Positions 1 to 14,004 are shown, numbered from the stretch's first letter. The stretch: DNA of 64,000 bases from Auanema rhodensis (GCA_964057225.1 OZ059899.1:10788001-10852000), one strand, 5' to 3'. Made by a program: numbers and translations. The notes: generated by a model from the sequence alone, not told the origin.

Positions 1-969
1 TTTTTATTGAAGTAAATGTACAAGTTTAAATTGGATATCTAACAATCTTTTTCATTTTATTTCTTTTTGTTTGTTTTAAAGTAGGAAAAATTAGTTCTTT
101 TATTCCTAGTTTGCATTCCAAATGCTTTCGAATTCCAGGAAAATATATAAGGCCTTGTTCAACTAAGGTTTCAGAAACTCTTATGAGAAAAAAAACTAAG
201 ACAATTGTGATGAGAGCAGTTAAGAGAAAAACTATGGAGCTGACATTACATTTTTCGACAATATCAGTAGATTCGAAATAAATGATATCCTGGAAACGTT
301 ATTCCTCTCTTTTTTTATATCAAACGAGAGTTTAATGTAATCATAGAGAAATCAGGATCAGTCTGTTCTGTTGGAGAACTGTAAGACATAAAAGTTCAAT
401 CTAATAGGTTTTTTATCGAAGTAAATGTACAAGTTTAAATTGGATATCTAACAATCTTTTTCATTTTATTTCTTTTTGTTTGTTTTAAAGTAGGAAAAAT
501 TAGTTCTTTTATTCCTAATTTGCATTCCAAATGCTTTCGAATTCCAGGAAAATATATAAGGCCTTGTTCAACTAAAATTTCAGAAACTCTTATGAGAAAA
601 AAAACTAAGACAATTGTGATGAGAGAGATTAAGAGAAAACCTATGGAGCTGACATTACATTTTTCGACAATATCACTAGATTCGAAATCATTGTTATCCT
701 GGAAACGTTATTTCTCTCCTTTTTCTATATCAAACGGGAGTTTTATGTAATTGTAGAGAAATCAAGATCAGTCTGTTCTGTTGGAGTACTGTAAGACAGA
801 AAATTTCAATCTAATAGGCTCTTTATCAATGTTAATGTATGAGTTTAAATTGGATATCTAACAATCTTTTTCATTTTATTTCTCATTGTTTGTTTTAAAG
901 TAGGAAAAACTAGTTCTTTTCTTTTTAATTTCCATCCTAAATACTTTCGAATTCCAGAAAAATATATAA

Positions 970-3421
970 GGCCTTGGTCAACTAAGATTTCAGAAACTCT
1001 TATGAAAAAAAACTAAGACAATTGTGATGAGAGAAATTAAGAGAAAACCTATGGAGCTGACATTTCATTTTTCTACTATATCACTAGATTCGATATCATT
1101 GATATCCTGGAAACGTTATTCCTCTACTTTTTTATATCAAACGAGAGTTTAATGTAATCATAGAGAAATCAGGATCAGTCTGTTCTGTTGGAGAACTGTA
1201 AGACATAAAAGTTCAATCTAATATTCTTTTCATCAAAGTAAATGTACAAGTTTAAATTGGATATCTAACAATCTTTTTCATTTTATTTCTTTTTGTTTGT
1301 TTTAAAGTAGGAAAAATTAGTTCTTTTCTTTTTAATTTGCATTCCAAATGCTTTCGAATTCCAGGAAAATATAAAAGGCCTTGTTCAACTAAGATTTCAG
1401 AAACTCTTATGAGAAAAAAAACTAAGACAATTGTGATGAGAGCAATTAAGAGAAAAACTATGGAGCTGACATTACATTTTTTGACAATATCAGTAGATTT
1501 GAAATAATTGATATCCTGGAAACGTTATTCCTCTCCTTTTTTTATATCAAACGAGAGTTTTATGTAATCGTAGAGAAATCAGGATCAGTCTGTTCTGTTG
1601 GAGAACTGTAATACATAAAAGTTCAATCTAATAGGCTTTTTATCGCAGTTAATGTACAAGTTTAAATTGGATATCTAACAATCTTTTTCATTTTATTTCT
1701 TTTTGTTTGTTTTAAAGTAGGAAAAACTAGTTCTTTTCTTTCTGATTTCCATTCCAAATGCTTTCGAATTCCAGGAAAATATATAAGGCCTTGTTCAACT
1801 AAAATTTCAGAAACTCTTATGAGAAAAAAAACTAAGAAAATTGTGATGAGAGAAATTAAGAGAAAACCTATTGAGCTGACATTACATTTTTCGACAATAT
1901 CACTAGATTCGATATCATTGATATCCTGAAAACGTTATTCCTCTTTTTTTTTATATCAAACGAGAGTTTAATGTAATCGTAGAGAAATCAGGATCAGTCT
2001 GTTCTGTTGGAGAACTGTAATACATAAAAGTTCAATCTAATAGGCTTTTTATCGCAGTTAATGTACAAGTTTAAATTGGATATCTAACAATCTTTTTCAT
2101 TTTATTTCTTTTTGTTTGTTTTAAAGTAGGAAAAACTAGTTCTTTTCTTTCTGATTTCCATTCCAAATGCTTTCGAATTCCAGGAAAATATATAAGGCCT
2201 TGGTCAACTAAGATTTCAGAAACTCTTATGAAAAAAAACTAAGACAATTGTGATGAGAGAAATTAAGAGAAAACCTATGGAGCTGACATTTCATTTTTCT
2301 ACTATATCACTAGATTCGATATCATTGATATCCTGGAAACGTTATTCCTCTACTTTTTTATATCAAACGAGAGTTTAATGTAATCATAGAGAAATCAGGA
2401 TCAGTCTGTTCTGTTGGAGAACTGTAAGACATAAAAGTTCAATCTAATATTCTTTTCATCAAAGTAAATGTACAAGTTTAAATTGGATATCTAACAATCT
2501 TTTTCATTTTATTTCTTTTTGTTTGTTTTAAAGTAGGAAAAATTAGTTCTTTTCTTTTTAATTTGCATTCCAAATGCTTTCGAATTCCAGGAAAATATAA
2601 AAGGCCTTGTTCAACTAAGATTTCAGAAACTCTTATGAGAAAAAAAACTAAGACAATTGTGATGAGAGCAATTAAGAGAAAAACTATGGAGCTGACATTA
2701 CATTTTTTGACAATATCAGTAGATTTGAAATAATTGATATCCTGGAAACGTTATTCCTCTCCTTTTTTTATATCAAACGAGAGTTTTATGTAATCGTAGA
2801 GAAATCAGGATCAGTCTGTTCTGTTGGAGAACTGTAATACATAAAAGTTCAATCTAATAGGCTTTTTATCGCAGTTAATGTACAAGTTTAAATTGGATAT
2901 CTAACAATCTTTTTCATTTTATTTCTTTTTGTTTGTTTTAAAGTAGGAAAAACTAGTTCTTTTCTTTCTGATTTCCATTCCAAATGCTTTCGAATTCCAG
3001 GAAAATATATAAGGCCTTGTTCAACTAAAATTTCAGAAACTCTTATGAGAAAAAAAACTAAGAAAATTGTGATGAGAGAAATTAAGAGAAAACCTATTGA
3101 GCTGACATTACATTTTTCGACAATATCACTAGATTCGATATCATTGATATCCTGAAAACGTTATTCCTCTTTTTTTTTATATCAAACGAGAGTTTAATGT
3201 AATCGTAGAGAAATCAGGATCAGTCTGTTCTGTTGGAGAACTGTAATACATAAAAGTTCAATCTAATAGGCTTTTTATCGCAGTTAATGTACAAGTTTAA
3301 ATTGGATATCTAACAATCTTTTTCATTTTATTTCTTTTTGTTTGTTTTAAAGTAGGAAAAACTAGTTCTTTTCTTTCTGATTTCCATTCCAAATGCTTTC
3401 GAATTCCAGGAAAATATATAA
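970..3421. repeat. Higher-order repeat: trimer of the 409-bp unit, two copies, period 1226 bp
   Basis: The segment from about 970 to 2195 recurs nearly base for base at about 2196 to 3421, including diagnostic variants such as the ATTCTTTTCATCAAAG spacer at about 1222 and 2448. The breakpoints fall inside monomers, near the GGCCTTG motif, as expected for unequal exchange between misaligned units. Confidence 0.8.
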
Positions 3422-4903
3422 GGCCTTGTTCAACTAAAATTTCAGAAACTCTTATGAGAAAAAAAACTAAGAAAATTGTGATGAGAGAAATTAAGAGAAA
3501 ACCTATTGAGCTGACATTACATTTTTCGACAATATCACTAGATTCGATATCATTGATATCCTGAAAACGTTATTCCTCTTTTTTTTTATATCAAACGAGA
3601 GTTTAATGTAATCGTAGAGAAATCAGGATCAGTCTGTTCTGTTGGAGAACTGTAAGATATAAAAGTTCAATCTAATAGGCTTTTTATTGAAGTAAATGTA
3701 CAAGTTTAAATTGGATATCTAACAATCTTTTTCATTTTATTACTTTTTGTTTGTTTTAAAGTAGGAAAAACTAGTTCTTTTCTTTTTAATTTCCATCCTA
3801 AATACTTTCGAATTCCAGAAAAATATATAAGGCCTTGGTCAACTAAGATTTCAGAAACTCTTATGAAAAAAAACTAAGACAATTGTGATAAGAGCAATTA
3901 AGAGAAAAACTATGGAGCTGACATTACATTTTTCGACAATATCAGTAGAATCGAAATAATTGATATCCTGGAAACGTTATTCCTCTCCTTTTTTTATATC
4001 AAACGAGAGTTTATTGTAATCGTAGAGAAATCAGGATCAGTCTGTTCTGTTGGAGAACTGTAAGACATAAAAGTTCAATCTAATAGGCTTTTTTCCGAAG
4101 TAAATGTACAAGTTTAAATTGGATATCTAACAATCTTTTTCATTTTATTTCTTTTTGTTTGTTTTAAAGTAGGAAAAATTAGTTCTTTTCTTTTTAATTT
4201 CCATCCTAAATGCTTTCGAATTCCAGGAAAATATATGAGGCCTTGGTCAACTAAGATTTCAAAAACTCTTATGAGAAAAAAAACTAAGAAAATTGTGATG
4301 AGAGAAATTAAGAGAAAACCTATTGAGCTGACATTACATTTTTCGACAATATCACTAGATTCGATATCATTGATATCCTGGAAACGTTATTCTTCTTTTT
4401 TTTATATCAAACGAGAGTTTAATGTAATCGTAGAGAAATCAGGATCAGTCTGTTCTGTTGGAGAACTGTAAGACATAAAAGTTCAATCTAATAGGCTTTT
4501 TATTGAAGTAAATGTACAAGTTTAAATTGGATATCTAACAATCTTTTTCATTTTATTACTTTTTGTTTGTTTTAAAGTAGGAAAAACTAGTTCTTTTCTT
4601 TTTAATTTCCATCCTAAATACTTTCGAATTCCAGAAAAATATATAAGGCCTTGGTCAACTAAGATTTCAGAAACTCTTATGAAAAAAAACTAAGACAATT
4701 GTGATGAGAGAAATTAAGAGAAAACCTATGGAGCTGACATTACATTTTTCTACAATATCACTAGATTCGATATCATTGATATCCTGGAAACGTTATTCCT
4801 CTACTTTTTTATATCAAACGAGAGTTTAATGTAATCATAGAGAAATCAGGATCAGTCTGTTCTGTTGGAGAACTGTAAGACATAAAAGTTCAATCTAATA
4901 GGC

Positions 4904-6213
4904 TTTTTATCAAAGTAAATGTACAAGTTTAAATTGGATATCTAACAATCTTTTTCATTTTATTTCTTTTTGTTTGTTTTAAAGTAGGAAAAATTAGTTC
5001 TTTTATTCCTAGTTTGCATTCCAAATGCTTTCGAATTCCAGGAAAATATATAAGGCCTTGTTCAACTAAGGTTTCAGAAACTCTTATGAGAAAAAAAACT
5101 AAGACAATTGTGATGAGAGCAGTTAAGAGAAAAACTATGGAGCTGACATTACATTTTTCGACAATATCAGTAGATTCGAAATAAATGATATCCTGGAAAC
5201 GTTATTCCTCTCTTTTTTTATATCAAACGAGAGTTTAATGTAATCATAGAGAAATCAGGATCAGTCTGTTCTGTTGGAGAACTGTAAGACATAAAAGTTC
5301 AATCTAATAGGTTTTTTATCGAAGTAAATGTACAAGTTTAAATTGGATATCTAACAATCTTTTTCATTTTATTTCTTTTTGTTTGTTTTAAAGTAGGAAA
5401 AATTAGTTCTTTTATTCCTAATTTGCATTCCAAATGCTTTCGAATTCCAGGAAAATATATAAGGCCTTGTTCAACTAAAATTTCAGAAACTCTTATGAGA
5501 AAAAAAACTAAGACAATTGTGATGAGAGAGATTAAGAGAAAACCTATGGAGCTGACATTACATTTTTCGACAATATCACTAGATTCGAAATCATTGTTAT
5601 CCTGGAAACGTTATTTCTCTCCTTTTTCTATATCAAACGGGAGTTTTATGTAATTGTAGAGAAATCAAGATCAGTCTGTTCTGTTGGAGTACTGTAAGAC
5701 AGAAAATTTCAATCTAATAGGCTCTTTATCAATGTTAATGTATGAGTTTAAATTGGATATCTAACAATCTTTTTCATTTTATTTCTTATTGTTTGTTTTA
5801 AAGTAGGAAAAACTAGTTCTTTTCTTTTTAATTTCCATCCTAAATACTTTCGAATTCCAGAAAAATATATAAGGCCTTGGTCAACTAAGATTTCAGAAAC
5901 TCTTATGAAAAAAAACTAAGACAATTGTGATGAGAGAAATTAAGAGAAAACCTATGGAGCTGACATTTCATTTTTCTACTATATCACTAGATTCGATATC
6001 ATTGATATCCTGGAAACGTTATTCCTCTACTTTTTTATATCAAACGAGAGTTTAATGTAATCATAGAGAAATCAGGATCAGTCTGTTCTGTTGGAGAACT
6101 GTAAGACATAAAAGTTCAATCTAATATTCTTTTCATCAAAGTAAATGTACAAGTTTAAATTGGATATCTAACAATCTTTTTCATTTTATTTCTTTTTGTT
6201 TGTTTTAAAGTAG
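4904..6213. repeat. Distal duplicate of about 1-1310, offset 4903 bp
   Basis: About 1.3 kb at the start of the window recurs here with only a few differences (for example TCTCATTG versus TCTTATTG near 880 and 5783). The final truncated unit (about 6130-6435) again resembles the first unit of the window. This suggests a larger repeat of about 4.9 kb (12 monomers), of which just over one period is visible. Confidence 0.75.
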
Positions 6214-6604
6214 GAAAAATTAGTTCTTTTATTCCTAGTTTGCATTCCAAATGCTTTCGAATTCCAGGAAAATATATAAGGCCTTGTTCAACTAAGGTTT
6301 CAGAAACTCTTATGAGAAAAAAAACTAAGACAATTGTGATGAGAGCAGTTAAGAGAAAAACTATGGAGCTGACATTACATTTTTCGACAATATCAGTAGA
6401 TTCGAAATAAATGATATCCTGGAAACGTTATTCCTAGTCAACATTGATTTCTCCAAATAGTATCATGTTTGCTTGTTATTCAATTAGAACACTTATTTTT
6501 TGATTGTTTTCTTGAAATATTCTTTTTTTTCTTCAACAAAGTTATGACTGAGATCAAAATTTGAACTTACTTTTGAACAACTAAACAGAAATTTAAAAAA
6601 TATT

Positions 6605-6678
6605 TGCCGCCAGCAGGGGTCGAACCTGCGACCTTGGGCTTATTAGACCCACGCTCTAACCGACTGAGCTATGGCGGC
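6605..6678 (-). tRNA. tRNA-Ile(AAT)
   Basis: Folds as a complete 74-nt cloverleaf: 7-bp acceptor stem GCCGCCA/TGGCGGC, D stem GCTC/GAGC, anticodon stem TGGGT/GCCCA with loop CTAATAA (anticodon AAT, decodes Ile), T stem GCAGG/CCTGC with loop TTCGACC, discriminator A. Internal RNA polymerase III promoters are visible: box A TAGCTCAGTCGG and box B GGTTCGACC. CCA is not encoded, as in eukaryotic nuclear genes. A run of six T follows 4 nt after the discriminator (complement of 6595-6600) and would end transcription. This is the first copy of the array; the later entries note only differences. Confidence 0.96.
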
Positions 6679-7270
6679 TACGAAAGTACGAAATAACAAA
6701 GCGCTGATTTTAGGAAATGTGAATGAATGCAGATATTCTCAATTCCGATTCATTAACTAGATCGTGGTCAGCATTTTACAACATTGATAAAATAGAAACT
6801 GAGAAAAAAACATCAACAAATGACACTATTAACTTGGTTTTTTGAACAGCTTTTTTATATTTCTTTTTTCACTATGAGAGAACTTATATATATTGCTTTT
6901 TCAAAATTTTCCATTTTTAACATTATACATCTTGTTTATCACACATTGAGAACAACAGTTGGCAATGTTGGTTGTCACGTCATATTTCATGCAGTTAGAT
7001 TTTCAGACACATTAATACCTTTTACCATTCTTTTTATGAGTTTTGTAACGATAGATCGTAATAGGAAATGAATTGCTATATTATGAAAAAATACAAGACA
7101 TAGTCAACATTGATTTCCCCAAATAGTATCATGTTTGCTTGTTATTCAATTAGAACACTTATTTTTTGATTGTTTTCTTGAAATATTCTTTTTTTTCTTT
7201 AACAAAGTTATGACTGAGATCAAAATTTGAACTTACTTTTGAACAATTAAACAGAAATTTAAAAAATATT

Positions 7271-7344
7271 TGCCGCCAGCAGGGGTCGAACCTGCGACCT
7301 TGGGCTTATTAGACCCACGCTCTAACCGACTGAGCTATGGCGGC
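7271..7344 (-). tRNA. tRNA-Ile(AAT)
   Basis: Identical to the 6605 copy; T6 terminator retained. Confidence 0.95.
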
Positions 7345-7936
7345 TACGAAAGTACGAAGTAACAAAGCGCTGATTATAGGAAACGTGAATGAATGCAGAT
7401 ATTCTCAATTCCGATTCATTAACTAGATCGTGGTCAGCATTTTACAACATTGATAAAATAGAAACTGAGAAAAAAACATCAACAAATGACACTATTAACT
7501 TGGTTTTTTGAACAGCTTTTTTATATTTCTTTTTTCACTATGAGAGAACTTATATTTATTGCTTTTTCAAAATTTTCCATTTTTAACATTATACATCTTG
7601 ACTATCACACATTGAGAACAACAGTTGGCAATGTTGGTTGTCACGTCATATTTCATGCAGTTAGATTTTCAGACACATTAATACCTTTAACCATTCTTCT
7701 TATGAGTTTTGTAACGATAGATCGTAATAGGAAATGAATTGCTATAATATGAAAAAATAGAAGACATAGTCAACATTGATTTCTCCAAATAGTATCATGT
7801 TTGCTTGTTATTCAATTAGAACACTTATTTTTTGATTGTTTTCTTGAAATATTCTTTTTTTTCTTTAACAAAGTTATGACTGAGATCAAAACTTGAACTT
7901 ACTTTTGAACAATTAAACAGAAATTTAAAAAATATT

Positions 7937-8010
7937 TGCCGCCAGCAGGGGTCGAATCTGCGACCTTGGGCTTATTAGACCCACGCTCTAACCGACTGAG
8001 CTATGGCGGC
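7937..8010 (-). tRNA. tRNA-Ile(AAT), G53A variant
   Basis: One change from the consensus: canonical G53 is A, which breaks the nearly invariant G53-C61 pair closing the T loop and alters box B (GATTCGACC). Probably weakly transcribed or unstable; may be a pseudogene. Confidence 0.9.
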
Positions 8011-8602
8011 TACAAAAGTACGAAATAACAAAGCGCTGATTATAGGAAACGTGAATGAATGCAGATATTCTCAATTCCGATTCATTAACTAGATCGTGGT
8101 CAGCATTTTACAACATTGATAAAATAGAAACTGAGAAAAAAACATCAACAAATGACACTATTAACTTGGTTTTTTGAACAGCTTTTTTATATTTCTTTTT
8201 TCACTATGAGAGAACTTATATTTATTGCTTTTTCAAAATTTTCCATTTTTAACATTATACATCTTGACTATCACACATTGAGAACAACAGTTGGCAATGT
8301 TGGTTGTCACGTCATATTTCATGCAGTTAGATTTTCAGACACATTAATACCTTTAACCATTCTTCTTATGAGTTTTGTAACGATAGATCGTAATAGGAAA
8401 TGAATTGCTATAATATGAAAAAATAGAAGACATAGTCAACATTGATTTCTCCAAATAGTATCATGTTTGCTTGTTATTCAATTAGAACACTTATTTTTTG
8501 ATTGTTTTCTTGAAATATTCTTTTTTTTCTTCAACAAAGTTATGACTGAGATCAAAATTTGAACTTACTTTTGAACAATTAAACAGAAATTTAAAAAATA
8601 TT

Positions 8603-8676
8603 TGCCGCCAGCAGGGGTCGAACCTGCGACCTTGGGCTTATTAGACCCACGCTCTAACCGACTGAGCTATGGCGGC
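8603..8676 (-). tRNA. tRNA-Ile(AAT)
   Basis: Consensus copy; terminator intact. Confidence 0.95.
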
Positions 8677-9268
8677 TACGAAAGTACGAAATAACAAAAC
8701 GCTGATTTTAGGAAACGTGAATGAATGCAGATATTCTCAATTCCGATTCATTAACTAGATCGTGGTCAGCATTTTACAACATTGATAAAATAGAAACTGA
8801 GAAAAAAACATCAACAAATGACACTATTAACTTGGTTTTTTGAACAGCTTTTTTATATTTCTTTTTTCACTATGAGAGAACTTATATATATTGCTTTTTC
8901 AAAATTTTCCATTTTTAACATTATACATCTTGTTTATCACACATTGAGAACAACAGTTGGCAATGTTGGTTGTTACGTCATATTTCATGCAGTTAGATTT
9001 TCAGACACATTAATACCTTTAACCATTCTTCTTATGAGTTTTGTAACGATAGATCGTAATAGGAAATGAATTGCTATAATATGAAAAAATAGAAGACATA
9101 GTCAACATTGATTTCTCCAAATAGTATCATGTTTGCTTGTTATTCAATTAGAACACTTATTTTTTGATTGTTTTCTTGAAATATTCTTTTTTTTCTTCAA
9201 CAAAGTTATGACTGAGATCAAAATTTGAACTTACTTTTGAACAACTAAACAGAAATTTAAAAAATATT

Positions 9269-9342
9269 TGCCGCCAGCAGGGGTCGAACCTGCGACCTTG
9301 GGCTTATTAGACCCACGCTCTAACCGACTGAGCTATGGCGGC
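9269..9342 (-). tRNA. tRNA-Ile(AAT)
   Basis: Consensus copy; terminator intact. Confidence 0.95.
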
Positions 9343-9934
9343 TACGAAAGTACGAAATAACAAAGCGCTGATTTTAGGAAATGTGAATGAATGCAGATAT
9401 TCTCAATTCCGATTCATTAACTAGATCGTGGTCAGCATTTTACAACATTGATAAAATAGAAACTGAGAAAAAAACATCAACAAATGACACTATTAACTTG
9501 GTTTTTTGAACAGCTTTTTTATATTTCTTTTTTCACTATGAGAGAACTTATATATATTGCTTTTTCAAAATTTTCCATTTTTAACATTATACATCTTGTT
9601 TATCACACATTGAGAACAACAGTTGGCAATGTTGGTTGTCACGTCATATTTCATGCAGTTAGATTTTCAGACACATTAATACCTTTTACCATTCTTTTTA
9701 TGAGTTTTGTAACGATAGATCGTAATAGGAAATGAATTGCTATAATATGAAAAAATACAAGACATAGTCAACATTGATTTCCCCAAATAGTATCATGTTT
9801 GCTTGTTATTCAATTAGAACACTTATTTTTTGATTGTTTTCTTGAAATATTCTTTTTTTTCTTTAACAAAGTTATGACTGAGATCAAAACTTGAACTTAC
9901 TTTTGAACAATTAAACAGAAATTTAAAAAATATT

Positions 9935-10008
9935 TGCCGCCAGCAGGGGTCGAATCTGCGACCTTGGGCTTATTAGACCCACGCTCTAACCGACTGAGCT
10001 ATGGCGGC
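9935..10008 (-). tRNA. tRNA-Ile(AAT), G53A variant
   Basis: Carries the box B change G53A. It sits in second position of its higher-order repeat although the variant normally marks the third monomer, so monomer 2 appears deleted here. Confidence 0.9.
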
Positions 10009-10600
10009 TACAAAAGTACGAAATAACAAAGCGCTGATTATAGGAAACGTGAATGAATGCAGATATTCTCAATTCCGATTCATTAACTAGATCGTGGTCA
10101 GCATTTTACAACATTGATAAAATAGAAACTGAGAAAAAAACATCAACAAATGACACTATTAACTTGGTTTTTTGAACAGCTTTTTTATATTTCTTTTTTC
10201 ACTATGAGAGAATTTATATTTATTGCTTTTTCAAAATTTTCCATTTTTAACATTATACATCTTGACTATCACACATTGAGAACAACAGTTGGCAATGTTG
10301 GTTGTCACGTCATATTTCATGCAGTTAGATTTTCAGACACATTAATACCTTTAACCATTCTTCTTATGAGTTTTGTAACGATAGATCGTAATAGGAAATG
10401 AATTGCTATAATATGAAAAAATAGAAGACATAGTCAACATTGATTTCTCCAAATAGTATCATGTTTGCTTGTTATTCAATTAGAACACTTATTTTTTGAT
10501 TGTTTTCTTGAAATATTCTTTTTTTTCTTCAACAAAGTTATGACTGAGATCAAAATTTGAACTTACTTTTGAACAATTAAACAGAAATTTAAAAAATATT

Positions 10601-10674
10601 TGCCGCCAGCAGGGGTCGAACCTGCGACCTTGGGCTTATTAGACCCACGCTCTAACCGACTGAGCTATGGCGGC
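10601..10674 (-). tRNA. tRNA-Ile(AAT)
   Basis: Consensus copy. Confidence 0.95.
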
Positions 10675-11266
10675 TACGAAAGTACGAAATAACAAAACGC
10701 TGATATTAGGAAACGTGAATGAATGCAGATATTCTCAATTCCGATTCATTAACTAGATCGTGGTCAGCATTTTACAACATTGATAAAATAGAAACTGAGA
10801 AAAAAACATCAACAAATGACACTATTAACTTGGTTTTTTGAACAGCTTTTTTATATTTCTTTTTTCACTATGAGAGAACTTATATTTATTGCTTTTTCAA
10901 AATTTTCCATTTTTAACATTATACATCTTGACTATCACACATTGAGAACAACAGTTGGCAATCTTGGTTGTCACGTCATATTTCATGCAGTTAGATTTTC
11001 AGACACATTAATACCTTTAACCATTCTTCTTATGAGTTTTGTAACGATAGATCGTAATAGGAAATGAATTGCTATAATATGAAAAAATAGAAGACATAGT
11101 CAACATTGATTTCTCCAAATAGTATCATGTTTGCTTGTTATTCAATTAGAACACTTATTTTTTGATTGTTTTCTTGAAATATTCTTTTTTTTCTTCAACA
11201 AAGTTATGACTGAGATCAAAATTTGAACTTACTTTTGAACAACTAAACAGAAATTTAAAAAATATT

Positions 11267-11340
11267 TGCCGCCAGCAGGGGTCGAACCTGCGACCTTGGG
11301 CTTATTAGACCCACGCTCTAACCGACTGAGCTATGGCGGC
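11267..11340 (-). tRNA. tRNA-Ile(AAT)
   Basis: Consensus copy. Confidence 0.95.
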
Positions 11341-11932
11341 TACGAAAGTACGAAATAACAAAGCGCTGATTTTAGAAAACGTGAATGAATGCAGATATTC
11401 TCAATTCCGATTCATTAACTAGATCGTGGTCAGCATTTTACAACATTGATAAAATAGAAACTGAGAAAAAAACATCAACAAATGACACTATTAACTTGGT
11501 TTTTTGAACAGCTTTTTTATATTTCTTTTTTCACTATGAGAGAACTTATATATATTGCTTTTTCAAAATTTTCCATTTTTAACATTATACATCTTGTTTA
11601 TCACACATTGAGAACAACAGTTGGCAATGTTGGTTGTTACGTCATATTTCATGCAGTTAGATTTTCAGACACATTAATACCTTTAACCATTCTTCTTATG
11701 AGTTTTGTAACGATAGATCGTAATAGGAAATGAATTGCTATAATATGAAAAAATAGAAGACATAGTCAACATTGATTTCTCCAAATAGTATCATGTTTGC
11801 TTGTTATTCAATTAGAACACTTATTTTTTGATTGTTTTCTTGAAATATTCTTTTTTTTCTTCAACAAAGTTATGACTGAGATCAAAATTTGAACTTACTT
11901 TTGAACAACTAAACAGAAATTTAAAAAATATT

Positions 11933-12006
11933 TGCCGCCAGCAGGGGTCGAACCTGCGACCTTGGGCTTATTAGACCCACGCTCTAACCGACTGAGCTAT
12001 GGCGGC
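11933..12006 (-). tRNA. tRNA-Ile(AAT)
   Basis: Consensus copy. Confidence 0.95.
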
Positions 12007-12598
12007 TACGAAAGTACGAAATAACAAAGCGCTGATTTTAGGAAATGTGAATGAATGCAGATATTCTCAATTCCGATTCATTAACTAGATCGTGGTCAGC
12101 ATTTTACAACATTGATAAAATAGAAACTGAGAAAAAAACATCAACAAATGACACTATTAACTTGGTTTTTTGAACAGCTTTTTTATATTTCTTTTTTCAC
12201 TATGAGAGAACTTATATATATTGCTTTTTCAAAATTTTCCATTTTTAACATTATACATCTTGTTTATCACACATTGAGAACAACAGTTGGCAATGTTGGT
12301 TGTCACGTCATATTTCATGCAGTTAGATTTTCAGACACATTAATACCTTTTACCATTCTTTTTATGAGTTTTGTAACGATAGATCGTAATAGGAAATGAA
12401 TTGCTATAATATGAAAAAATACAAGACATAGTCAACATTGATTTCCCCAAATAGTATCATGTTTGCTTGTTATTCAATTAGAACACTTATTTTTTGATTG
12501 TTTTCTTGAAATATTCTTTTTTTTCTTTAACAAAGTTATGACTGAGATCAAAATTTGAACTTACTTTTGAACAATTAAACAGAAATTTAAAAAATATT

Positions 12599-12672
12599 TG
12601 CCGCCAGCAGGGGTCGAACCTGCGACCTTGGGCTTATTAGACCCACGCTCTAACCGACTGAGCTATGGCGGC
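12599..12672 (-). tRNA. tRNA-Ile(AAT)
   Basis: Consensus copy. Confidence 0.95.
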
Positions 12673-13264
12673 TACGAAAGTACGAAGTAACAAAGCGCTG
12701 ATTATAGGAAACGTGAATGAATGCAGATATTCTCAATTCCGATTCATTAACTAGATCGTGGTCAGCATTTTACAACATTGATAAAATAGAAACTGAGAAA
12801 AAAACATCAACAAATGACACTATTAACTTGGTTTTTTGAACAGCTTTTTTATATTTCTTTTTTCACTATGAGAGAACTTATATTTATTGCTTTTTCAAAA
12901 TTTTCCATTTTTAACATTATACATCTTGACTATCACACATTGAGAACAACAGTTGGCAATGTTGGTTGTCACGTCATATTTCATGCAGTTAGATTTTCAG
13001 ACACATTAATACCTTTAACCATTCTTCTTATGAGTTTTGTAACGATAGATCGTAATAGGAAATGAATTGCTATAATATGAAAAAATAGAAGACATAGTCA
13101 ACATTGATTTCTCCAAATAGTATCATGTTTGCTTGTTATTCAATTAGAACACTTATTTTTTGATTGTTTTCTTGAAATATTCTTTTTTTTCTTTAACAAA
13201 GTTATGACTGAGATCAAAACTTGAACTTACTTTTGAACAATTAAACAGAAATTTAAAAAATATT

Positions 13265-13338
13265 TGCCGCCAGCAGGGGTCGAATCTGCGACCTTGGGCT
13301 TATTAGACCCACGCTCTAACCGACTGAGCTATGGCGGC
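13265..13338 (-). tRNA. tRNA-Ile(AAT), G53A variant
   Basis: Box B change G53A; third monomer of its higher-order repeat. Confidence 0.9.
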
Positions 13339-13930
13339 TACAAAAGTACGAAATAACAAAGCGCTGATTATAGGAAACGTGAATGAATGCAGATATTCTC
13401 AATTCCGATTCATTAACTAGATCGTGGTCAGCATTTTACAACATTGATAAAATAGAAACTGAGAAAAAAACATCAACAAATGACACTATTAACTTGGTTT
13501 TTTGAACAGCTTTTTTATATTTCTTTTTTCACTATGAGAGAACTTATATTTATTGCTTTTTCAAAATTTTCCATTTTTAACATTATACATCTTGACTATC
13601 ACACATTGAGAACAACAGTTGGCAATGTTGGTTGTCACGTCATATTTCATGCAGTTAGATTTTCAGACACATTAATACCTTTAACCATTCTTCTTATGAG
13701 TTTTGTAACGATAGATCGTAATAGGAAATGAATTGCTATAATATGAAAAAATAGAAGACATAGTCAACATTGATTTCTCCAAATAGTATCATGTTTGCTT
13801 GTTATTCAATTAGAACACTTATTTTTTGATTGTTTTCTTGAAATATTCTTTTTTTTCTTCAACAAAGTTATGACTGAGATCAAAATTTGAACTTACTTTT
13901 GAACAATTAAACAGAAATTTAAAAAATATT

Positions 13931-14004
13931 TGCCGCCAGCAGGGGTCGAACCTGCGACCTTGGGCTTATTAGACCCACGCTCTAACCGACTGAGCTATGG
14001 CGGC
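13931..14004 (-). tRNA. tRNA-Ile(AAT)
   Basis: Consensus copy; the 5' flank has AAAGTTCG instead of AAAGTACG. Confidence 0.95.

Larger units (their letters stand above)
1..6435. repeat. 409-bp satellite array (about 16 units)
   Basis: Tandem, imperfect units of about 409 bp. A shared landmark (AAGTTTAAATTGGATATC) recurs near 23, 433, 843, 1249, 1658, 2067, 2475, 2885, 3295, 3704, 4111, 4521, 4928, 5336, 5747 and 6151. Units differ by scattered substitutions and 1-2 bp indels. No tRNA, no conserved reading frame and no transposon ends are visible; the short ORFs in it are opened or closed by single substitutions between units. It begins before the window and its last unit is cut at 6435. Function unknown; a satellite is the most economical reading. 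Confidence 0.93.

Noticed and set aside
520..750. Short frames of 76-78 codons in the 409-bp satellite
   Set aside because: Most units have stops or frame changes in the same place; this is chance reading of AT-rich satellite DNA.
6820..7071. An 83-codon ATG-started frame in the spacer of almost every 666-bp unit
   Set aside because: It recurs because the units are near-identical copies. Differences among units are not biased to silent sites (for example Val/Asp and Tyr/Phe changes), it is lost in the truncated monomer, and it has no recognisable domain. It is hydrophobic as expected from T-rich DNA. Not called as a gene.
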